DNA of 64,000 nt from GCA-2709075 sp964492555 (GTDB taxonomy: Bacteria; Pseudomonadota; Alphaproteobacteria; MPNO01; UBA2964), in NCBI GenBank assembly GCA_964492555.1, contig CAZBKQ010000007.1:1-64000 (forward strand), written 5' to 3'. The translations under genes were made by a program, and so were the position numbers. The notes under the pieces are model-generated. The model worked only from the letters and a program-made list of their open reading frames with translations, made no database searches and was not told the origin of the DNA. This document shows, one piece after another, positions 52,965 to 60,226 of this stretch (positions are counted from its first letter, which is position 1; each line of letters starts with the position of its first letter).

Positions 52965-54532
52965 CCGGATTGAACGCCGCCGGCATGGAAATCGTTCCGG
53001 ACTTGTCCCGCGTTTCGGCCCGGGTCGGAGACGCGACCGGGTGGCGCCGGCACGCCGTCGCCCTGCTCTCCGGCCTCACCGCCGCCGCCGCGCTGCCGCC
53101 GCTATATTTCCTTCCCCTGTTATGGGTCGCGTTCCCGGTATTTTTATGGCTTCTCAATGGGACGCGTTCGGTGCGCGCCGCCGCCGTTGACGGTTGGTGG
53201 TTCGGGTTCGGGTTTTTTCTGGCCGGGCTCCACTGGATCAGTTTTTCCCTGCTGGTTGACGGCGACAAATTCGCCTGGATGATCCCGTTCGCGCTCATCC
53301 TGATACCGGCCGTCCTGGCCCTGTTTGCCGCCGCCGCCGCCGCGCTGTCCCGGCTTGGCCCCGCCGGGTTGCCGCGCCTGATCGCACTGGCCGCCGCCTG
53401 GGTCGTTCTGGAATGGGCGCGCGCGTATCTGTTTACCGGATTTCCGTGGAATCCGATCGCCGTTGTCTGGGCGATCGACGCCGCGCCGCTTCAGGCGCTT
53501 TCCTGGTTTGGCGGGTACGGTCTGGGTTTTCTTACTCTGCTCGCCGCGCTGGCGCCCGCCGCTCTCGGTTTTTCGCAAACGCGCACCCGCCTGATCCCGC
53601 CTGTGTTGGCGATAGTTTTTGTCGCCATTCTGTGGGGCGCCGGCGCCGCGCGGCTTCCGGCCGGACCCGCGCCGGTGGTGGATGATGTCCGGCTTCGCAT
53701 TGTCCAGCCCAACATCCCGCAGCATCTGAAATGGAAACGCGACTTGCGGGAACGCCATCTGGCGGCGTTGCTGCGCCTGTCGCGCCATCCGCCGGACGCG
53801 CGGCCCACCCATGTGATCTGGCCGGAAACCGCCGTGCCGTTTCTGGTTTCCCGTGACGAGCAAATGCGCCGGATCATCGCCACCGCGGCCCCGCCCGGCG
53901 GACTTTTGCTGACCGGTTCGCTGCGCGCGACGCCGGCGGGTCAAAGGCCGTTCCGGTTATGGAACAGTTTTCACGCCATCGACCCCCGGGGAACGATTCG
54001 CGCGACCTATGACAAGTATCATCTGGTGCCGTTCGGCGAATACGTTCCGCTTCGCGGGTTGTTCAACATCTCCAAAATTACCGAGGGCCGGACCGACTTC
54101 ACCGCCGGACCGCCGCCCCGGGCGATTGAGTTGCCGGGCCTTCCCCCGGTTGTGCCGCAAATCTGCTATGAGATTATATTCCCGGATGAGGCGGCTTCCG
54201 CAGCCCGTCCGGGATGGATCGTAAACATCACCAACGACGCCTGGTTTGGTGACAGCGCGGGCCCCCGCCAGCATTTCGCGCTGGCCCGGATGCGCGCGGC
54301 GGAGTTGGGGTTGCCGGTGGCACGGGCGGCCAATACGGGAATTTCGGCGATGATCGATCCCTGGGGGCGAATCGTTAGCCGGCTCGATATCGGGGTGCGC
54401 GGAAATCTCGACGTCGGCCTGCCGGAGGCTTTGCCGCCGACCATCTATAGCCGTATCGGCGAAATACCCATGGTAACACTGGCATTTCTTGTGCTTGCGG
54501 GGTTGGCGTTCACCGGCCGCCGACGTGGCTGA
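52958..54532 (+). CDS. lnt: Apolipoprotein N-acyltransferase
   Basis: Lnt adds the third acyl chain to lipoproteins in the inner membrane. The 524-aa protein has about six N-terminal membrane segments (to about 215) and a nitrilase domain with the catalytic triad: Glu in IWPETAVPF (about 289), Lys in YDKYHLVPFGEYVP (about 353) and Cys in PQICYEIIFPD (about 402). A membrane helix ends the protein. The start is a TTG overlapping the corC-like stop. The window has several lipoprotein substrates. Confidence 0.96.
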   Translation: MLTGLNAAGMEIVPDLSRVSARVGDATGWRRHAVALLSGLTAAAALPPLYFLPLLWVAFPVFLWLLNGTRSVRAAAVDGWWFGFGFFLAGLHWISFSLLVDGDKFAWMIPFALILIPAVLALFAAAAAALSRLGPAGLPRLIALAAAWVVLEWARAYLFTGFPWNPIAVVWAIDAAPLQALSWFGGYGLGFLTLLAALAPAALGFSQTRTRLIPPVLAIVFVAILWGAGAARLPAGPAPVVDDVRLRIVQPNIPQHLKWKRDLRERHLAALLRLSRHPPDARPTHVIWPETAVPFLVSRDEQMRRIIATAAPPGGLLLTGSLRATPAGQRPFRLWNSFHAIDPRGTIRATYDKYHLVPFGEYVPLRGLFNISKITEGRTDFTAGPPPRAIELPGLPPVVPQICYEIIFPDEAASAARPGWIVNITNDAWFGDSAGPRQHFALARMRAAELGLPVARAANTGISAMIDPWGRIVSRLDIGVRGNLDVGLPEALPPTIYSRIGEIPMVTLAFLVLAGLAFTGRRRG

Positions 54533-54567
54533 GCCGGTTGTAGTTGCTTGAAAAAACAATCGGCAAA

Positions 54568-54596
54568 TTGTATGACATTCTCCGGCATAATATATT
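54568..54596 (+). promoter_or_regulatory. Candidate promoter of the XRE regulator gene
   Basis: TTGTAT (54568-54573) and TATATT (54591-54596) are 17 bases apart in a locally AT-rich stretch. Downstream, GCGCCTT (54632-54638) and AAGGCGC (54654-54660) can form a seven-base-pair hairpin followed by TTGTTT, in the predicted leader. Confidence 0.4.
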
Positions 54597-54721
54597 CGCT
54601 ATATGAAGGCATCACGTTTTTGTGAGTTCACGCGCCTTTCGGGGGATTGTTGCAAGGCGCTTGTTTAAGAAATCGCGGCTGGGGATGGCAACAGGTAGCC
54701 GCATGTGAGGAGTTTTTCATT

Positions 54722-55183
54722 ATGTCTGAAACGACAGTTGGCGTGTCGGGTCGGCGTCGCAGAACGCGGCGGTCCGGGCCTCACCCTGTTGACGTGCACG
54801 TGGGCAAGCGTGTGCGGGCCAGACGGACATTGTTGGGTATGAGTCAGGAAAAGCTGGGAGTGGCGTTGGGGCTTACATTTCAGCAGGTACAAAAATACGA
54901 ACGCGGGGCGAACCGGATCGGGTCGAGCCGCCTTTGGGAAGTAAGCCAGATTCTCGATGTGCCGGTATCCTATTTCTTTGAGGAAATGACCGACGATACG
55001 GCGTCGGCGCGATCGACCGACGATGTACCGGAAGGTCTCGCCGAAGACGGGGCGGAGTTCAGCCGCGATCCGTTGGCGAAGCGCGAAACGCTTGAACTGG
55101 TCCGGGCCTATTACCGGATACCCGAAGCCAAGGTCCGCAAGAGAGTCTTTGAGCTGACAAAGGCCCTCGGCGCCGGACGCTGA
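54722..55183 (+). CDS. XRE-family helix-turn-helix regulator upstream of metK
   Basis: The 153-aa protein has a basic N-terminus and a Cro/C1 helix-turn-helix at about 28-85 (GKRVRARRTLLGMSQEKLG, LTFQQVQKYERGANRIGSSR), then an acidic region and a C-terminal helix (KRETLELVRAYYRIPEAKVR). Genes of this type sit between lnt and metK in many alphaproteobacteria; the target is unknown. GAGGAG precedes the ATG at 54722. Confidence 0.9.
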   Translation: MSETTVGVSGRRRRTRRSGPHPVDVHVGKRVRARRTLLGMSQEKLGVALGLTFQQVQKYERGANRIGSSRLWEVSQILDVPVSYFFEEMTDDTASARSTDDVPEGLAEDGAEFSRDPLAKRETLELVRAYYRIPEAKVRKRVFELTKALGAGR

Positions 55184-55211
55184 CCGGTCTTTCCGGCTCA
55201 TCCGGGAAACA

Positions 55212-55332
55212 TCGCCCTTGACGCGACGGGCGATTTCCATGACAACCCCGCCTTGTTTAAGGCGCGCAATACCGTTGCGCCAGGCCCATAAGTGGGCTGG
55301 CGTGGCGGTGTCGCGGCGTAATTTTGAGCCCA
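55212..55332 (+). ncRNA. Structured metK leader (possible regulatory RNA)
   Basis: Three hairpins follow in series: TCGCCC/GGGCGA (55212-55233), CGCCTT/AAGGCG (55249-55264), and CGCCA-G-GCCCA/TGGGC-TGGCG (55278-55302; ten pairs, one bulge, loop TAAG). A later AGCCCA (55327-55332) can pair with TGGGCT of the third hairpin, so two folds exclude each other just before the metK ribosome site. I could not match it to a known SAM riboswitch by eye. The structure is seen; the function is inferred. Confidence 0.4.
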
Positions 55333-55356
55333 TGTCAAAAGGTTTGGAGGTTTCCT

Positions 55357-56523
55357 TTGCCAAAAGGTTCGTTTGTTTTCACCAGTGAGTCCGTCTCCGA
55401 GGGTCATCCCGACAAGGTCAGCGATCGTATTTCGGACACAGTCCTCGACGCATTTCTGTCGGCGGACCCCTATTCACGCGTTGCGTGTGAAACGCTTTGC
55501 ACCACCAACAAGGTGGTGCTGGCCGGTGAGGTTCGGGGCCCGGACTCAGTCAATGCCGATGCGATCGAGGCAATGACTCGCGAGGCGATCAAGGATATCG
55601 GATACGCTCAGGACGGCTTCCACTGGGAGACTGCGGATATCGACGTTCTGCTGCATCAGCAATCCGGCGATATCGCCCAAGGCGTCGATTCATCCGGCAA
55701 CAAGGACGAAGGCGCCGGCGACCAGGGTCTGATGTTCGGCTATGCCTGCACCGAAACCGATGCATTGATGCCCGCGCCGATTCATTTGTCGCACGAAATT
55801 CTGCGCTCGCTCGCGGAAGCCCGGCACAAGGGCGATGCGCCCGGTATCGAACCGGATTCGAAGAGCCAGGTCACGCTGCGCTATGAAAACTTCAAGCCTG
55901 TCGGCGCGACCTCCGTGGTGGTGTCGACCCAGCATGCCGAAAATCTGAGCCAGGCCGATGTGCGTGAGCTGGTGCGGCCGCATGTCGAAAAAGTCCTGCC
56001 CGATGGCTGGATGTGCCCGGAGGATGAATTCTACGTCAATCCAACCGGTCGTTTCGTCGTCGGTGGGCCTGACGGCGATTGTGGCCTGACGGGGCGCAAG
56101 ATCATCGTCGACACCTATGGCGGGGCGGCACCGCATGGCGGCGGCGCATTTTCCGGCAAGGATCCGACGAAGGTTGACCGTTCGGCCGCCTACGCTGCGC
56201 GCTATCTGGCGAAAAACGTGGTCGCCTCCGGGCTGGCGGAACGTTGCGTGATCCAGGTCGCCTACGCGATCGGCGTTTCCAAACCGCTTTCGGTTTATGT
56301 TGATACCCAGGGTACCGGCGAGGTCGATGAGGATAAATTGTCCACCGTGCTGCAGGAGCTGGTCGATCTCAGCCCGCGCGGCATTCGCGAACATCTTGAG
56401 CTCAACAAGCCGATTTACGCGCGGACCAGCGCCTATGGTCATTTCGGGCGTAATCCGGAAGCCGATGGCGGATTCTCCTGGGAACGCACGGATATTGCCG
56501 ACGCGCTGAAGTCGGCCTTCTGA
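55357..56523 (+). CDS. metK: S-adenosylmethionine synthetase
   Basis: MetK makes SAM from methionine and ATP. From the TTG at 55357 the 388-aa protein reads MPKGSFVFTSESVSEGHPDK, the standard N-terminus. The other signatures are GAGDQGLMFGYA and GGGAFSGKDPTKVDRSAAYA. GGAGG eight bases before the TTG decides the start against a longer frame from 55324. It is preceded by a structured leader and followed by trmB after 16 bases. Confidence 0.98.
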   Translation: MPKGSFVFTSESVSEGHPDKVSDRISDTVLDAFLSADPYSRVACETLCTTNKVVLAGEVRGPDSVNADAIEAMTREAIKDIGYAQDGFHWETADIDVLLHQQSGDIAQGVDSSGNKDEGAGDQGLMFGYACTETDALMPAPIHLSHEILRSLAEARHKGDAPGIEPDSKSQVTLRYENFKPVGATSVVVSTQHAENLSQADVRELVRPHVEKVLPDGWMCPEDEFYVNPTGRFVVGGPDGDCGLTGRKIIVDTYGGAAPHGGGAFSGKDPTKVDRSAAYAARYLAKNVVASGLAERCVIQVAYAIGVSKPLSVYVDTQGTGEVDEDKLSTVLQELVDLSPRGIREHLELNKPIYARTSAYGHFGRNPEADGGFSWERTDIADALKSAF

Positions 56524-56539
56524 GGCCGCGCTGCCGCCC

Positions 56540-57250
56540 ATGACGGCGCGTGCCGGAAAGCCGCCCGACGGTCAGAGTCCGCAACGAAAACTTTATGGAC
56601 GCCGCAAGGGACGCCCCTTGCGGCCCCACCGCCAATATCTGGTCGACCGGTTATTGCCGCGGCTGGAGATCAGCGGCGCCGCGCCGCCGCAACCTGTTGC
56701 GGGGCGCCCCCTCTGGATCGAAATCGGTTTCGGCGCCGGCGAACATCTGAGTTGGCAGGCCGAACATCATCCGGATACGGATTTCATCGGCAGCGAGGTC
56801 TTTATAAATGGTGTCGCCCGGCTGCTTACCGATATAGAGGAAAGATCGCTCGGCAATATCCGGTTATGGACGGACGATGCGCGATTGTTGCTCGATACCC
56901 TGCCGGACGGGGCGGTTGATCGCATATTTGTGCTGTTTCCCGACCCCTGGCCCAAGGCGCGTCATCGCAAGCGCCGGATCATCGGCCCGGGGACATTGCC
57001 CGATATCGCGCGTGTGTTACGGCCCGGCGGCATTTTGCGGGCGGCGACCGATATTCCGGATTATCAGCGCTGGATGTTGCAGCATGTCTTGGGATGCGGC
57101 GCATTCGACTGGACGGCGCGCCGGCCCGCGGACTGGCGAAACCGGCCCGATGACTGGCCCGAGACGCGTTATGAGGCGAAGGCCGTCGCCGCCGGACGGC
57201 CGTGCGCCTATTTTTCGTTCCGGCGCAACCATCAGGAAACGCCGCACTAA
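56540..57250 (+). CDS. trmB: tRNA (guanine(46)-N7)-methyltransferase
   Basis: The 236-aa class-I methyltransferase makes m7G46 in tRNA. It has the SAM motif IEIGFGAGEHLSWQAEHHPD, NIRLWTDDAR and the TrmB-specific VLFPDPWPKARHRKRRI. It follows metK, the source of its cofactor. The next gene lies 149 bases downstream, behind a promoter and a hairpin. Confidence 0.96.
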   Translation: MTARAGKPPDGQSPQRKLYGRRKGRPLRPHRQYLVDRLLPRLEISGAAPPQPVAGRPLWIEIGFGAGEHLSWQAEHHPDTDFIGSEVFINGVARLLTDIEERSLGNIRLWTDDARLLLDTLPDGAVDRIFVLFPDPWPKARHRKRRIIGPGTLPDIARVLRPGGILRAATDIPDYQRWMLQHVLGCGAFDWTARRPADWRNRPDDWPETRYEAKAVAAGRPCAYFSFRRNHQETPH

Positions 57251-57264
57251 GCGTCGCTAAACGC

Positions 57265-57293
57265 TTGCGGAAACCCCCTTTGTCGGGATATAA
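57265..57293 (+). promoter_or_regulatory. Candidate promoter of the rimP-nusA-infB operon
   Basis: TTGCGG (57265-57270) and ATATAA (57288-57293) are 17 bases apart (18 if TATAAG is used), so transcription would start near 57300 and pass through the hairpin at 57344-57368 before rimP. Motif match only. Confidence 0.45.
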
Positions 57294-57343
57294 GGCGGGT
57301 CATTACATTCCTGCTGACTGTTTTGTGACGGTCATTTCATAGG

Positions 57344-57368
57344 GGTGGGCCAACGGCCCGCCTTTTTT
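57344..57368 (+). terminator. Terminator-type hairpin just before rimP (trmB terminator or leader attenuator)
   Basis: GGTGGGCC (57344-57351) and GGCCCGCC (57355-57362) form an eight-pair stem with one G-T pair and a three-base loop, followed directly by TTTTTT. An upstream AAGGCGGGTC (57292-57301) can pair with the right arm and two of the T, which would break the terminator if it is transcribed. Confidence 0.85.
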
Positions 57369-57399
57369 GTAACCGTCGCGGAACCATTCGGGAGAAGAC

Positions 57400-57918
57400 G
57401 TGAAGACCGGTCATCGCGAACGCATGATTGCTGAATTGATCACCCCGTCGGTGGAAGACGCGGGTTACGATCTTGTGCGGGTGGTATTCGCCGGCAAGAA
57501 TCTGGCGACGCTCCAGATCATGATTGATCGTCTGGACGGGCGCGCGATCACGGTGGATGACTGCGCCGATGTCAGCCGGATGGTGTCGGCGCTTCTCGAC
57601 GTGGAAGACCCCGTACCGGGGGCTTATACGTTGGAAGTCAGTTCGCCCGGGATCGACCGGCCGCTGGTGCGTGAGTCTGATTTCGATCGCTTTGCCGGGT
57701 TCGAGGCCAAGGTTGAGATGGACCAGCCCGTGATGGGGCAGCGCCGTTTCACCGGCCGGCTCGCGGGAATCGACGGCGGCGATGTGAAGATGTTGTGCGA
57801 TGACGAGGATATGCGGCTGCCTTATGTTGCAATCCGAAGCGCATCGCTGGTTTTGACGGACGAATTGATTGAGGCTACGCAGCGCGCCTGGGAAGCGGCT
57901 GCGGCAAACGAGGGCTGA
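57400..57918 (+). CDS. rimP: Ribosome maturation factor RimP
   Basis: RimP helps assemble the 30S subunit. The 172-aa protein has the N-terminal alpha-beta domain (IAELITPSVEDAGYDLVRVV, then VDDCADVSRMVSALLDVED) with the GAYTLEVSSPGIDRPL signature, and an SH3-like C-terminal domain. The GTG start has GGGAG nine bases upstream. It is the first gene of the rimP-nusA-ylxR-infB-rbfA-truB series, an almost universal order. Confidence 0.96.
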   Translation: MKTGHRERMIAELITPSVEDAGYDLVRVVFAGKNLATLQIMIDRLDGRAITVDDCADVSRMVSALLDVEDPVPGAYTLEVSSPGIDRPLVRESDFDRFAGFEAKVEMDQPVMGQRRFTGRLAGIDGGDVKMLCDDEDMRLPYVAIRSASLVLTDELIEATQRAWEAAAANEG

Positions 57919-57922
57919 AAAA

Positions 57923-59530
57923 GTGGACATCGAATTCGAAGAAGAATCTGTAACCGGCATCGGGTATGACCGGTTGGAACTCCTCCAGGTGGCGGAAGCG
58001 GTCGCCCGCGACAAGGGGATCGAAAAAGAAGAAGTCATCGACGCGATGGAACAGGCCATCCAGAAGGCGGCGCGCACGCGCTACGGTCTGGAAAACGACG
58101 TCCGGGCGGAAATTGATCGCGGCAACGGAGAGATCAGGCTTGCCCGCTATCTGGAAGTCGCCGATCCGGTTGAGAATGAGGCAACGCAGATTCCCCTTGA
58201 GGAAGCGCGCAAACTCAATCCGGAAGCCGATGTCGGCGACTATCTGACCGAACCCCTGCCGCCGATCGATTTTGGGCGGATTGCCGCGCAGACCGCGAAA
58301 CAGGTCATCGTCCAGAAGGTGCGTGAGGCCGAACGCGCGCGTCAGTACAATGAGTACAAGGACCGCGTCGGTGAAATCGTCAATGGCATCGTCAAGCGTA
58401 TCGAATTCGGCAACGTGACCGTCGATCTCGGACGCGCCGAGGCGGTCTTGCGCCGCGACGAGGTGATCCCGCGTGAAAGTTACCGCCCCGGCGATCGCGT
58501 CCGCGCCTATATTTATGACGTGCGGGAGGAAATGCGCGGTCCGCAGATTTTCCTGTCCCGTACCCATCCGCAATTCATGGCCGGGCTGTTCGCGCAGGAA
58601 GTCCCGGAAATCTATGACGGCATTATCGAACTGCGCGCCGTCGCCCGCGATCCGGGCAGCCGCGCCAAGATCGCCGTTATTTCGAATGATTCGGGCATCG
58701 ACCCGGTCGGCGCCTGCGTCGGTATGCGCGGCAGCCGGGTTCAGGCCGTCGTCGGCGAATTGCAAGGCGAAAAGATTGACATCATCCAATGGTCCGAAGA
58801 CCCCGCGACCTTTGTGGTTAACGGGCTGGCGCCGGCGGAGGTCACCCGCGTCGTCCTTGATGAGGAAGCGGGGCGGATCGAGGTGGTCGTGCCGGATGAT
58901 CAGCTTTCGCTGGCCATCGGCCGCCGCGGCCAGAATGTCCGGCTGGCCTCTCAGCTCACCGGCTGGGATATCGTTATCCTGACCGAGGAAGAGGAATCCG
59001 AACGGCGTCAGGAGGAATTCCGGGTCCGGACGCAGCTTTTCATGGACGCGTTGGGCGTCGATGATGTGTTGTCGCATCTTCTGGTGGCGGAAGGGTTTAC
59101 CTCGATCGAGGAAATCGCCTATGTGCCGATCGAGGACCTTCTGGGTGTCGAGGGGCTTGATGACGATCTGGTGGCGGAGCTGCGCGATCGGGCGGAACAA
59201 TATCTCGCCGAACGTGAGTCCGAGGCCGAAGAGCGGCGCAAGGAACTTGGCGTGTCGGATGAGGTGGCGGAAATCGCCGGTCTATCGGCGGGTATGCTGG
59301 TCGCTTTGGGCGAAGCCGATGTGAAGACGCTCGATGATCTCGGCGATCTCGCCGGCGATGAGCTGACATCGCCCGAAGACGGGCTGTTGCGCGATTTCGG
59401 GCTTTCCGAGGAGGAGGCGAACGACATTATCATGGCGGCGCGAGCTCACTGGTTCGATGACGAACCGGAAACCGCGGAGCCCGCAGGCGAAACGGCTGAG
59501 GCGGAAGATTCCGCCGAGCCGTCGGCCTGA
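57923..59530 (+). CDS. nusA: Transcription termination/antitermination factor NusA
   Basis: NusA controls pausing, termination and antitermination. The 535-aa protein has the N-terminal polymerase-binding domain (about 1-130), S1 (about 135-200, GEIVNGIVKRIEFGNVTVDL), two KH domains (about 205-350, with GACVGMRGSRVQAV and AIGRRGQNVRLASQ) and two acidic C-terminal repeats, as in proteobacteria. The GTG at 57923 follows the rimP stop by four bases. In E. coli NusA regulates its own operon, which makes the hairpin before rimP of interest. Confidence 0.97.
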   Translation: MDIEFEEESVTGIGYDRLELLQVAEAVARDKGIEKEEVIDAMEQAIQKAARTRYGLENDVRAEIDRGNGEIRLARYLEVADPVENEATQIPLEEARKLNPEADVGDYLTEPLPPIDFGRIAAQTAKQVIVQKVREAERARQYNEYKDRVGEIVNGIVKRIEFGNVTVDLGRAEAVLRRDEVIPRESYRPGDRVRAYIYDVREEMRGPQIFLSRTHPQFMAGLFAQEVPEIYDGIIELRAVARDPGSRAKIAVISNDSGIDPVGACVGMRGSRVQAVVGELQGEKIDIIQWSEDPATFVVNGLAPAEVTRVVLDEEAGRIEVVVPDDQLSLAIGRRGQNVRLASQLTGWDIVILTEEEESERRQEEFRVRTQLFMDALGVDDVLSHLLVAEGFTSIEEIAYVPIEDLLGVEGLDDDLVAELRDRAEQYLAERESEAEERRKELGVSDEVAEIAGLSAGMLVALGEADVKTLDDLGDLAGDELTSPEDGLLRDFGLSEEEANDIIMAARAHWFDDEPETAEPAGETAEAEDSAEPSA

Positions 59531-59560
59531 GTCCGGTTCCGGCCATGAGAGGGTTTTCCG

Positions 59561-60226
59561 ATGTCCGCGGCTCCAAAAGAGACAACCAGACAGGCGGTGC
59601 AACGCGATACGGCCTCGCGTGAACGCCGCTGTATCGTAACCCGCGAATCGCGGCCGGCCCGCGATTTGATCCGGTTTGTCGTAAGCCCCGACGGCGCGAT
59701 CGTTCCCGATCCCGCGGAACGCTTGCCGGGCCGTGGATTGTGGACCGGTGCGACCCGCGATATAGTCGAGACAGCCTGTTCCGGGCGGATGTTCGACAAG
59801 GCCGCGAAACAGCCCGTCAGCGTTGCTTCCGATCTTGCCGACACCGTGGAACGCCTGCTTTTGCGGCGTTGTCTCGATATGATCGGGCTGGCGCGGCGGG
59901 CCGGCGAAGCGGTCGCCGGGTTTGAAAAGGCGCGCGCGGTGGTTTCAGCCGGCAAGGCGGTTTTGGCGATAGCGGCCTATGATGGCGCGCCGGGAGGCCG
60001 GCAAAAGCTGTTGTCCGGACATCCCGATTTGCCGGTGATCGATATTTTCTTCCGCGAAGAGTTGGGGCGGGTATTCGATCGGGAAGACGTAGTGTTTGCG
60101 GCTATTTCCAATCGGGGAATCGGCGCGAAGTTGCAGGTTGAAGCGAACAGGCTTGCCGGGTTCCGGAATATGGTTCCGGTGGATGGTCGGCAGGCGGAGA
60201 TAGGCGTAAGGGCGGTATCAGGATGA
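59561..60226 (+). CDS. YlxR/DUF448 plus L7Ae-like RNA-binding protein
   Basis: The 221-aa protein has an N-terminal YlxR domain (about 20-100, RERRCIVTRESRPARDLIRF and GRGLWTGATRDIV) and an L7Ae-like domain (about 110-215: LDMIGLARRAGEAVAGFEKA). YlxR family members bind RNA or act with RNase P in other bacteria; the role here is unknown. It sits between nusA and infB and overlaps the infB start. Confidence 0.92.
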   Translation: MSAAPKETTRQAVQRDTASRERRCIVTRESRPARDLIRFVVSPDGAIVPDPAERLPGRGLWTGATRDIVETACSGRMFDKAAKQPVSVASDLADTVERLLLRRCLDMIGLARRAGEAVAGFEKARAVVSAGKAVLAIAAYDGAPGGRQKLLSGHPDLPVIDIFFREELGRVFDREDVVFAAISNRGIGAKLQVEANRLAGFRNMVPVDGRQAEIGVRAVSG

